From NCBI GenBank assembly GCA_964036155.1, contig OZ038423.1, forward strand, positions 46,639,249 to 46,703,248: a DNA stretch of 64,000 nt, in the 5' to 3' direction. The translations under genes were made by a program, and so were the position numbers. Below the pieces are notes generated by a model. The model saw nothing but the letters and a program-made list of their open reading frames with translations, ran no database searches and was not told the DNA's origin. Origin of the DNA: Diploscapter coronatus. Its lineage: Eukaryota; Nematoda; Chromadorea; Rhabditida; Rhabditidae. How positions within the stretch are numbered: position 1 is the first letter of the stretch; every line of letters begins with the position of its first letter. Below, piece after piece: positions 1 to 11,481 of the stretch.

Positions 1-1773
1 AATCTTAAATAATTCAATGATATTTGCTGAAAGAAAAGGAGTACATAGCCGGATTTCTGGATTTCAGATATAGATATCCCTCTAGATTTACTCCTGCTTC
101 ACACCTTTTCAGCCCTCCACACCAGATATTCCCTTTTGTTGGATCTGAGCCCCAGAGAAGCAGGAACGAGGAGAATAGCGTCTGGGAAACTTCGTTCATA
201 ATTGATGAATACGCTTTGCGGGGTGGAAGAAAACGACTAGCTGGGTTTTCCGTTATATTTAAATTGCACAAATACACACACGAGGACATGGGAAAATGTC
301 GGCTATCTCACAGATTACTATCTTATGAAATCTAAGGATAACGACAGAAAAATCTGTTGTCGGGTATGAAAATAGAACCTACAATGAGAAACATATAAAC
401 ACGGACTATTAATCCATGACTACACCGAGCAATTATCTATGAGAATATCTTCTGCTGAGTCTGAATGAGACTTAAATTCACTTTCTAAAAGAAGGAGCAA
501 GGAAAGAAACTCATCAAATCTTATTCCCAAAGCAAACACAAATTGTTTCGAGAGAGATGATGAAAAAATTTCACTATACCGAAGAACAAGAGTAATAAAA
601 TGTTTTCATATTTATTATGATAAATATATTGAAATGTTTGGACTTAGACAGTGTTAATCGTGGTACAAAACTATGGATAATATAAATAAAACGCAAAAAA
701 TACCCATCATACTCATGCTTGTTTGTTGTGAATATCTCTGACCCTTATATGGGATTTTCCGGGATTTCCGAAATCCTTCCCTCAAACTGAAGGCCGCGTT
801 GTCACCACTTGTCAGATTGCCTCGGCGGCCCTGATAATGTGACTGCCAGCTTAGACTTATCCCCTGGGATCCATTTCAGATATGAATATGAGAAGTTGTT
901 GATGTTGACTATCTCTTCAGCCCCAAATATGGAAATATTTTGCAAGTATTTGATTTCAGGACAAAACAAATTAACAAATAAATACTATTTATACATGTAT
1001 GATCATTCTGAGTATGAAATAATATTTTGTAAATGTTTATTCCATAACAAACAATGAAACAATTAATTCAAAATATCATGATTGATAGTGACTCAAACCG
1101 ATTGTACCACACGCTATGGGTTTCTCGCTTCTGTCATGGTCAGACCACTCAGATGTAGGATATCTTAAGAAAGTTTAATTGAATCCGAAATAACACACAT
1201 TTCAATACTTATAAATCGCAATAGCTCTTCCGACGACTTTATACACGGGAAAATCGACTACTCTCGTGAAAATTCCGGTTGAAGAGCCTGAAATAAGAGA
1301 GATGTTTCAGGGTGTTATATGCATATTACCATCAACATCCCCTAAGGATGGGCTAGATTGTGAAGTCGACGTCAGGGAGAACGGATCTCCGATTCTGGAG
1401 CAGCCTTCCGAGGCATCGCCGAAATTATGGAGTACTATCGCATGCTGGCCGGGTGACATCCCGTATAGTTGGCCTAAAATCTGCTATTATTTGATATTTT
1501 TCGCTTTACAATCTAGCCTTCAATTTTAGTCGTGGAGGATGTGATTTCACTGAACGTGAATCGGCCCGTAACGCTTGAATCCGGACTAACTAACACTGCT
1601 GCAGCTATCTAAAAATTAAACCATACCTAGTTTATCAGAAACTTATTCTTTTTTTACTTGTCTATCCTGAAATGGATCTTTCGGGGGCAGCTCTTTTATA
1701 GTGGCCTTTGAAAATTGCGCTTCATCATGGCTAGCTTAAACATTATTGATGTTTGAATATAGTGAATTTCAAA
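1..1773. other. Left-edge region with no supported gene
   Basis: Reading frames here are short (at most about 100 codons), show no family motif on either strand and do not chain into plausible exons. The region borders the 3' end of the minus-strand inhibitor gene. It may hold part of a gene lying to the left of the window, but nothing in the sequence supports one. Confidence 0.5.
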
Positions 1774-4700
1774 CTAACGCAATCCCTGTAGATCACATTG
1801 TTCCGCGGGCACACAGGGAGCGGTAACGTCATTTCTTGAACGAACAAAGCCGGGAGCGCATTCGCACCCTGGATTGCAGGTCGGAGCACAGACTGGAACC
1901 TGAAAACAAAAAGTAGCGCTAATTTAACAATGCGACGTTATTTGATTAATTATATGGCACCATAACGCCATCCTTACCGAAGGCTGTCCACAGTATTCCG
2001 GACACGACGTCCCACAGGGCTTCCAGATGGCGTTTGGATCTGGACACGTGCATCTAAATCAGCATACTATTGACTTATATTTTGTGCTAGTTTTGCCTTT
2101 GTGAAGTAACACCAAGCCTAACGATTTTCGGCTTGCAGCAGAGCTGTTCAACGGGGCAGTCTGAATCGTCCACGCAAGGACGGCCGCCGACGTCATAAGT
2201 TGTGGCAGGGCATTTTGTTGGTCTGGGTAGTTGCTTCGCGGTGACTTAAATATTTTAGTGAATTTCTAAATTTACATCAGGAGTGTACGGAAATAAAATT
2301 TTCGTAAACATAAAACAAAGGTTATGTCCGCCCCCGATTTATATTAGAAAGGAATTACATTTCGCAATAGAATCAGTTTCATCCTTGGTTTCATTACTAT
2401 CCATTTTCAGAAAAGTTGAGGTTTTTACTGCAGGCATCTCGGAGGACCCACTAGGTAATTTGAATTTAAACTGAAATTTCTTAAATTAAAAAACGCAAAA
2501 TTTTATATATTACTTCAGGCTCGGCTTTTTCGGAAGATCTTTCTTGCTCAGTAGGGCATTCATCTAATCTAACGCATTCAGAGGTCTTCCAGTCGGTTGA
2601 ATTTATGAAGACTAGCCCTAGAAATTAACGCTTCAATTAAACTTAATAGCACTAAAAATTAACACACTATTATGTTAGTTTAATAAAATTAGCATATTGC
2701 TACCATTTTTGCAGAAGCATCCGTCCTCACAGGGCGTGCAATGCTTAGGGTGACGATTATCGCATCCCATCGGACAAGACGAGGCGCATTTTACAAATTC
2801 CTAAAATTTTATGTTAATTTCTAACGTCCTATTAATCTCCCTCACTTTTAATGGATCATCACAATGGTTCTCACATTCGGAGGGCAATAAGCAGGGCGAT
2901 TCGGGGTCTTTTGGGTCCTAAAATCAAATTTCAATGTGTTTTCTCTCTTCACATGGTTAAACATAGGGAGAGAGGACTGGCTGTGATGATGCACTCGCTT
3001 TCCCGCTTGTATAAAAGCGAGCGGAAAGAGTTTCGGCGGGAAAGTGGCTGGCCTTGGATTGAGTTTGATGGAATGTCTTTTGAAGGTTTTATCAAAATTA
3101 TCGAGGCCTAGAGCGCAGGGCCTGAGTACCACGGTGGGATCATCGATAATATGATCGCTATCACTAAGAACCAGGAACATTTTTTATTTAAAATAGACTC
3201 TAAATTATAAGACTCCTAAACTAGAATGCCCCTTAAATTTGAAATAAGATACAACATGAGGCTGTATCTAAGTTACAAATATTTGTGAAACTCAGAAAGA
3301 CCATCTAAAATAAAAGATCCATAAACCATATAAATAGTAACCTGAATAACATAAGGCTCCTTGCAAATGCAGCCTTCATAGCATTGACCCTCAGAACATC
3401 TACCAAGCGGATTAACACAAGATCTGGCGCATCTTAAATTTCAGGTAAAATGTTTTCGTTTTTGAACTAAAATAAAAGTACCCCTGGGCCCCGCAACTGG
3501 TCCACATTTTCTTCGGATCGTTACATTTTTTCTCCAAGGTTTTTGACGGCGTTTTTGTTGTGGTTTCAGGAATAAACGAGCTTTCCTCTTTGAATCTTGG
3601 GCATAATTGTGGAAGCACACAGGCTGAGTCTGGGTCCTGCAAATTTATAATTAACTTTAATTTTAGGTAAATTTAAATATCCATACTTTTCCATCGGACA
3701 GAATGTACGGTAGTCTACAATAACATCTAGGAGGACCGCATTCTTTCGAAGTGCAGTTCAACAATTCATTCGGGGTGCAAGACGCTTAAAATATAAATTT
3801 AAAAAGTTAGGTAAAAACGAAAATTAGTATACGAGGACAATTATTGCCGCAAGTTAGGAAGTTCTTCAGTGGATCTGTGCAATGGTGCTCAGGGTTTTCG
3901 GAATACGGTATTAGAGTCGGGGATATTGTAGACGTCGTTAATTGATATGCAGGCTTGGGAGATGCTGTAAATTGCGTAGGCGGCCCAATCAGATAACCAC
4001 CTCCATAGTGGATGTTTTGATTCGGAGAGACGCCCGTGTAAGGATATTGGGGTATTGAAGGGAAAACCGGCTTAAGTATCACTTTTTGTTTTATTTCCAA
4101 TTAAAAATACCATCTGAACCGGATGTCTAGCCAAATAGTGAATCGAGGGAGCCTGAGTTTGAGAAGCCGGGCATTCAGCGGGCAAAATGCATCTAAATTT
4201 AAAATTTTAAAAAAATTTAATAGATTATTTTAATACCTGGAAGTCAAAGGATTCTCATCATCTAAGAGAATATATGGTAGTTTACAGAAACAGCCCGCTA
4301 CGCAGTGTTCGCCACACCTTAAATTAAAACTAAGTTCGAAAGAAAATATGAATTAGTTATTATTCAGATTGAAAAAATTTATCTAAAATACAAATTTTCA
4401 TATGAATCTACCTAGGCTGGTTCCTATTATCACAGCTAATCGGGCATGCCGAGCCGCACGAATGGTATTGTCTTCTGGGATCGGCGCATCTAGCCGATAA
4501 ATCGTAGGTTTCACACGTTTGTCTGGGGACGCACGCGGATTTTGGAGATCCATCCCTTCTGATGTAGCCTCAAATTGAGGGAATTCTTTTATATATCCTA
4601 TCAAACAGTTTAGGTTAATTCATAATTCAGCCCTCATTAAGGCTAATCCTCATCATGATTTAATCATAGATTATTTAAAGTTTAATTTATACCCGGTTGG

Positions 4701-6623
4701 CAATGACATCCCGGCTGACACACGGGTGGAGGACAGGCCGTTACGGTCGGATCCTCGCAGAATGGTTGACAGGGAGAGTAACACGCGGAGAATTGCTCGT
4801 TAGCGCCACATACCATTGACAGTCCAGAGGGGGTTACTGCAATTTTTCCACTATATGATAATTTTAGGAGATCTCTAAAGCATAGAGGAAAGTTAAGTGA
4901 AGGATAGACCAGGCTTCATGCAAAATCGTTGTGTTTCAGACTCCGCCAGATTATTCGTCCTTCCCAAGCCAGGACAGCATTTGTTATTGTCGTAACAATC
5001 GGAATCGCATCGGCATGGGACTCCACCGGAAAATTGGGAGTTCATTCTAGAAAATTCCGGAGTCTTCGGGCAAATCCCGGCTCTAATTCCATAGCATTTG
5101 GTCTGGAAAGGTTTAGAAATTTGCATATTTGTGGGGGAAGTACCGTATTTTTCTCGAAAGCCGTAGATTCTTTCAGAAGGTTTTGCGCTTTGACGAGTAA
5201 ATTCTCCTGACGGCGTCTAGCGACTTCACAATCGTCATTCGCTCCGATTAATTTGCGTCCGAAATTCGATACGCACCAACATTTCGTCGTGCCGGCTAGG
5301 CATTGTCTAAAGTTACAGTAATAGTAAATATTCGGTGGTAATTTTTAACCAAAGTAATCAATAAGTATTGAATAGAATTTGCTAAAAATGCACAAATTTC
5401 ATAGTTCATGTACTATTAGTTTTGTGCAGCTGCATTTTTAACGCTAGAGTATACTTTTTCCTGTAAAAGTGGTCGTTGTCATCGTCACATTGGGGTATTT
5501 GAAGTCCAAGAAGTTCTTGAGCTCTCATGTTATCCAGGACTTTTCGTCTTCTTAACGCGCAAGCTAAATTGTTAATAGATTTTTTCATATTTTATTTTTA
5601 TATGTTATTAAATAATATTTTATGGCTTTTGTTGAAATTTTTCCTTCCTATTATGGTTTTAGCCTGGGTATGTGTCCTAAAATGGGCTTGCACTCGTTTT
5701 TAACCCCGACTTTTTTGCTTAAGCCAAGGTCACTTAGACTGATGACAATAAAACTCATACTATCGGTGGTGTTTACCCAATGCCATCGATTTGACTGCTA
5801 AGTTGTAAAACCAAAATATCAAAAACATATACACAAGACGGTTTTTGAGCATATGCTTTATTATATATAATAAGAAAAAGCTGATCTTGATGAATTTTGA
5901 AATTATGCAATACAGATTTCAGGCTTATGTTTAATCGTGTAATAATTTAATTAAGGCCTACTTAAGCAACATTTCCCTTCGGTACACAGTTCTTCTCCGA
6001 ATGAACAGTCTTCATCGCGATAACATCTAAAGAGAATAAGCACTTTAAAAATAAATTTTTGAAAATTTTAATCTTTATTACCTCCTAGTCCAAGAACTTC
6101 CATCTGGGCATCTTTCGTCTTTCTCGATACTTTTCATTAGATTTACAGGCCTATCTTCACTATTAAAAAGTTGATCTTCATGATTCCCCTCTGAAACGTG
6201 GTTAGTGGAAATGAAAATATTGTTAACTTGGCAGTGAATATTAATGCTAAAGATAGAAAAATAGAAAAGAAAATGTTAAGAGAGCATAATTACTTTGCTG
6301 ATTGAAAGAATGATATTGTGACCCTGTCGATGGGCAACAGAAGCCCCTATCGCAAACTTCGTTCATATAACAGTCCGTCTAAAGCTAATAATTTTAGGAT
6401 TACTTTAGTATCTGAATGATACCTGCATTCTGCACCTGTAGTACGAAAAATGGTTATCCAAGCAGTGCCTGCAGGTACCGTCAATTTCGCATAACCCTTA
6501 AAAACTGTCATTACCGTAATACTGGAACTTATTCTTACTCGTTTGTGCTGCTACATGATAAAGTATTGAAAATGTCCATAGCACTGAGCACCAGCGCATA
6601 TTTAGAAAGGCAGAAATTAGCAT
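1774..6623 (-). CDS. Secreted modular cysteine-rich protein with Tg1, WAP and multiple TIL domains
   Basis: Probable extracellular multi-domain protease inhibitor. The start at 6623 gives a hydrophobic signal peptide (MLISAFLNMRWCSVLWTFSI). Exons then run 6623-6539, 6496-6423, 6378-6294, 6190-6082 and from 6026, a cysteine-rich segment with two CC-containing motifs (GFCCPS, GKCCLS). A thyroglobulin type-1 domain follows (about 5570-5230, QCLAGTTKCWCVSN), then a WAP domain (about 5120-4920, CRCDSDCYDNNKCCPG). About five TIL domains lie between 4830 and 2530 (for example CPPPVCQPGCHCQPG). A shorter WAP-like unit (CVDDSDCPVEQLCCK, near 2170) and a final TIL (CAPTCNPGCECAPGF) end at TAG 1774-1776. 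Most introns are 45-150 nt. The first five exons could instead be a separate 142-residue gene ending at TAA 5951. I favour one gene because a GTAGGC donor just before that stop joins in frame to the Tg1 exon at about 5571, which otherwise lacks a signal peptide. TIL, WAP and Tg1 units often inhibit serine or cysteine proteases in known families; the target here is unknown. Confidence 0.75.
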
Positions 6624-7426
6624 ACTGACAGGAAATGACAGGAGGTAAAGGAAAAGAATGGGGCGAGGGAATGGAAAGGTCGTTTGGTAAAAAGGACTCC
6701 GCCTCCCTCTTATGTCTATGTCGGATTATTGTATTACTCAGCCTTTTGTAAAGTTCACTCTTTTCTTCTTCACCTCAGGCCATTTTCTAGAAAGGAGGAG
6801 GTGAAGGATACAAAATTTGAGGACGAGGATTATAATGACTTTCTATGTCCATACATGGTAGCGATCGAGTTCTTTCGCTCTTTCGAGATTGGCCCTAGAA
6901 AGGAACAGATCCCCAAATCCTCCGTCTTTTGACGTTTCGGATTTGAATCCGCCCGGATTAACCTCCTTTCTATTCTCTTGTAAAACTCGACGAGGGGAAT
7001 ACCGGTGTCCTTGGAAAAAAACCGATGCGGAAATTGTGCATTTTCCGAAAAGAAAAATCGCTGAAAACGCAATTTTACATGTTCAAATCATTTAAATTGA
7101 TATTGAAAAATTATTAGCATTTAAAAAATATGTTTATATGTACTCTAGACTATAGGTAACTTCTTCCAATAGGGTATAACATTAGAATTAACACATAGCT
7201 TTTTCTTTTTTTTTTATAATTTTTCTTCTCAATTATCTGTCTTTAGTAATCTACGGAGGCTGTTATTACTCTAAAGAGAAGAAAATGAAGTTTAATTTTC
7301 CCGCGATCGCTCGTATTTTTAAGGTTGTCATGGTAACGAGACAAAGCATTTTCATTCAGGCAGCTGCAGGCTAAAATATTCGGTTTCTTGATAACAGCCC
7401 AAATTATCGACTGAAATTAGGATAAA
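6624..7426. other. Intergenic region between divergent inhibitor and IFT52 genes
   Basis: No coding frame with family similarity is seen. It must contain the promoters of the two divergent flanking genes. A weak inverted similarity (about 6628-6660 against 6755-6792) may be a degraded fold-back element. A splice-acceptor-like sequence (GAAATTAG) ends about 6 bases before the IFT52 ATG. Confidence 0.5.
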
Positions 7427-10184
7427 ATGCCTCCAACGTCTTCTGATTATCGGTCTAATGGCCGAAATCAACCGGATCGGAAAATTGAGGTCAGTTTAAT
7501 TTATTTGAAACTAGAAAAAGCTGTACTTCGTACATACGAAATTCGGTATGTGTTTGGCAGAGAAATTAATATTTCACCTACAATTCTATATTAGTATTTT
7601 TAATGTTGCTATAGCATTTTCCTAAAAAATGCTATTTTAATTTCCAGAGAAAGCTAAGGACTGGCACGAAAATTTTAATTGACCAATCTAAGAAGGAAGG
7701 CATGACGGTACATTCAGGACTCAGGGGACTGCATAGAAGGCTTAAAGCGAACTGGACAGTGGAAATGTAAGATCAACTCCATTCTCAAAATAAAATAATA
7801 ATGTAATTATAGTAACCAAGACGAAATAACGAATGGAACGTTTATCGACGTCAGGGCTATCATTTTCCCCTTGCCTAGAGTAAAATTTAACGCTGGAGAG
7901 GTATTTTAATGTAATATATTTAAAATATGTTAATTTTATAGATGGATGCCCTGACTGAGTTCCTCAATAACGGAGGTTGCATTTTCGTTATGATGTCTGA
8001 GGGTGGAGAGCAGAAAGCAGACACTAACATTAACTTCTTGCTTGAACAATACGGAATTTCAGTAAATAATGGTATTTTTAACAAACTATTGCTTCTTTTA
8101 AACTATGATATTTTAAGATACCGTAATCCGCACGATATTCTACAAGTACTTCGACCCTAAAGAGGCTTTAATTTCGAATGGGATTCTAAATCGATCCATT
8201 CCATCGTCAGCAAATGTTTCAATAACTAATGAACAGAAGGCTAACGCACAGTATGCTGCTAAACTAAATTAATTCGAACATCACATAAAATATAAATAGT
8301 AATATAACTTGTAGAATAGTAATAATAATAATAATATAATCATTAATACTCATTAACTATGATGACTTACTTGTAACATTCTTATTTTTTAATCTTAGAG
8401 CCATGACATTCGTTTATCCATACGGCTCCACGCTTCATGTGAATCGATTTTCGACTCCAGTTTTATCTTCAGGAAGTGCTTGTTTTCCAATAAGTCGTCC
8501 TGTAGCGGCTTTTCATGAAACTGAGGGGGTAAATTTGAACGAAAATTTAACAATTTAATCTTTATTTAAGGAAATACCTGGCCGAATTATCGCAACTGGG
8601 TCGGTTCACATGTTTAGTGATGCTTATATCGATAAGGAGGAAAATTCGAAATTATTCGTAGGAAAAATGGTGAAGATCAGCGTTTTTCACTTATGATTTA
8701 GGACGTGTTCATGGAATACCTGATAAACGGCTTTGAATTAAATAGAATCGACGCTACTGAGCCGGAACTGAACGATTACCACGCTATTCCTGATCATATC
8801 CATATGAGCGAGCAGCTTAAGGTAAAGTCATTTCATATTTAATCAGAAAAATTAGGTAATTAATAAAAGCAGCTTGATAAAAACCAACTAAAGTGTAGGT
8901 TTCAACTTTTTAATAGATTTTGTTCGATACATATCGCAATAGTTTTAATTAATTAAATATATTCAGAGTTTAGAATTTAAATATTACAGGTATGCATGCA
9001 AGAGGGCGATTTAGACGTGGCGTTTAATGGAGATTTCATGAAATGCTTCGAAAGTTCTCTTTCATCATTCGATTTATCGCTATGGCCTAAAATTTTAAGG
9101 TATCAAAATTAAGCTATCTGAAAATAATGCAAATTTCAGAGCCTACGAACAATTTGGTATGAAGGCGGAGCCTTTGACGCTGATCGTGCCTCAATTCGAA
9201 GTTCCCATGCCGCCATTGCAACCCGCTGTAAATCGTCTTTAAAAAATGATAATTAAAAATACTAATTTTGAAAAGTAGTTTCATCCTTGCACAAGAAAAA
9301 TGTATGTTTTGATAGGGAAGCATATAATTTTATCATATAGTTTCGTAAAGAAAACTGAAATTCTATTTACTTTCGAGAAGTTGCGATGAAAAGAATAAAA
9401 ATTCAGGTTTTCCCGCCAAATTTCTGCGAGCTTCCACCACCAAGGCTCGAATTATGCGACCTGGATGAGATGTTCAGTTCGCCCGAAGTCCGATTGGCTC
9501 AGTTGGCGAATAAATGTGAGACATTTTTTAAAGTTCCATAAAAAAGATTATTAAAAAATTATAATCAAAGCTATTAATGAACACCAATAATGGAACATAT
9601 CATTCGTGTGTGTTGCTATTTTATCAATTGAAAATTAATTCAAATATGAAAAGTGGTAAAAAATAAAAAATAATTTTTAGGTGAAGAAAACGACCTGGAT
9701 TATTTCATAATGGAGGTAGGCACGACATTGGGGATAACTCCAATTCTGCAAAACGACGAGAGAACTGCGAAGGGCATTATGGCATTCATCTTCAGCAAAC
9801 TATTCGCGTACAAGAAATTGGGACAGGTAAGAAAATTCTAGTTGAATGAATTATTTATTCCATATATAAACTAATTTAGCATACCGCTAAAATTAAGCAT
9901 ACGAACAATGATTTTTACTAGGAAATTTATATACGAGTGAATTTCGTTTTTTATGAATATGACATGGCATCATAAAAAAATAAACAAAAATTGAATAAAA
10001 TTGATGTTAGGACGGAGCTGATCTTCAAGAGGCAACGATGCACCAAGTGATGTTGACGGATGGACTGGGAGGAATCGGTGAGAGAATGGAATTTAGCGCT
10101 ACAGCAAATGGTGCTATGCCCGAACTGAGTCACGAACAGGAAGAGGAACTCTTCAGTGACATTGATGAATATGATGATCTATGA
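7427..10184 (+). CDS. osm-6: Intraflagellar transport protein 52 (IFT-B subunit)
   Basis: Core subunit of the IFT-B complex, which carries cargo toward the ciliary tip. In nematodes it would act in sensory-neuron cilia. Exons start at 7427 (MPPTSSDYRSNG) and chain to TGA 10182-10184. Diagnostic stretches include FLNNGGCIFVMMSEGGEQ followed by DTNINFLLEQYGISVNN (near 7950-8070), then YKYFDPKEALISNGILNRS (near 8130-8200), MTFVYPYGSTLHVNRFSTP (near 8400), ATGSVHMFSDAYIDKEENS (near 8600) and a C-terminal exon ending in an acidic DIDEYDDL tail. These follow the order of the IFT52 GIFT domain, middle and C-terminal segments, and length is close to the usual 400-450 residues. Exon borders are hand-drawn. 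A splice acceptor just upstream of the ATG is consistent with trans-splicing. I see no disruption. Confidence 0.93.
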
Positions 10185-11481
10185 TTTGTATTGCAAGTCC
10201 AAAATAAAGGGGATTGAAAATCAAAATATGCTATTTAAGACAACAGAGATGACTCGCTATTTCGTTACCAACGAAATAATCTATGAAAAGGTCTATCCTA
10301 ACCTGGCTCTATACTCTTAGCTATCAGAAAGGTACCCTACCCAATTCTCATATTCTATATGAATCTGCATTCTACTAGAGAAAATTCGATTTCCAATTTC
10401 AAATCTTTTTTTTTTACATTCTTCAAACTATCCTGAAAATTATAGTGGCACCTTTAAACCTTGCCAAACTTTTAGAATGTCTATAGAGTTGATATATTAA
10501 CAATAAAAATAAAAGTTACGCATGCAGAATCCAAGTTGTGGCAAATTTTCATATGAAAAATTTACTGAAAATATACCCGACCTCTTTTGCAAAAATATTG
10601 GTCATTCACTTCTACTTCTACGCAGAATAGTTTTTGATTTTGACCCAGCATGATATGCACTGCATCATGTTTAAAATCGTGAGACCCATATATAAGATTT
10701 TTCGAAGAAGTTTTAACTAATAATAAATGGACTATTTTGCATTCGAGTAGTACGCTATGATGGTGAATTTATTGCTCGCATATGCACAAGACGCGCCAAA
10801 AGTTTGGATCCTTTGTATTTCTCTTAAAAATTTAACACCAAAATAATCGTAGCTAAGAGTTTCTGGAAGTTTGAATATTACCTTCCCCGATACCAATGCT
10901 ATCCATTTGCAGCATTTTATTTTCATTTGGCTATGCATCTAAAATGTTTACAGCCTCGAATTTTAATGTAAAAGCAGCTCAAATTTTTAGCGCAGCCTGT
11001 ATTACTCATCTTGCAGCTTATTTTTACAAATAAACTCAGGTAGTACTTCTCGAGGGCTTTTCATGTTATCTTTTTCTCGACTTTATCTCTATTTGCAATC
11101 GACTTCACTCGTTTCCAGCTAGGATTTTGTATATCTCTTTCTTTTCTTCCCTCCTTTTCACTATTTTTCTGTCTTTCCTGATCTGCTTAGCTTACACTCT
11201 TTATCCCTTTCTCACCGAGTCTTTGAGTTCGATCAATCGGCTTATTTCCACTTTGACCTAGCTTGAAATTTAAACTTTTGAAAATCTTATATTTTTAAAT
11301 TTTGTAGAAGCCCCGAATTTTTTCTTTCAAAATATCATTGTTAAAGATTTTTTTTCGATATCATTAAATAATTTGAAACTTGAAAAAAATCTAATATTTG
11401 TGCTATAAAATATAAGATAGAGTCTTCTATTTTTATATTTGATTTAATTTTAGGTGGGTTTTCTACTAAATAATACAAGTA
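10185..11481. other. Intergenic region between IFT52 and TYW2
   Basis: AT-rich DNA with pyrimidine-rich runs and no recognisable gene. AATAAA at about 10203 lies just after the IFT52 stop and is a plausible polyadenylation signal. Short frames here show no motif. A TTTTAG acceptor-like site at about 11453 precedes the TYW2 start. Confidence 0.5.

Noticed and set aside
2848..3180. Open frames of 86-110 codons on both strands
   Set aside because: They overlap an intron of the inhibitor gene, read through splice sites and have no family motifs; only the short TIL-like segment near 3100-3180 is worth keeping as a finding.
4398..4604. Minus-strand 68-codon frame
   Set aside because: It is the wrong frame over a real TIL exon, whose cysteine pattern (SACVPRQTCETYDLSARC) appears in another frame.
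6628..6792. Weak inverted repeat upstream of the inhibitor gene
   Set aside because: Pairing is patchy and purine/pyrimidine-rich runs inflate the similarity.
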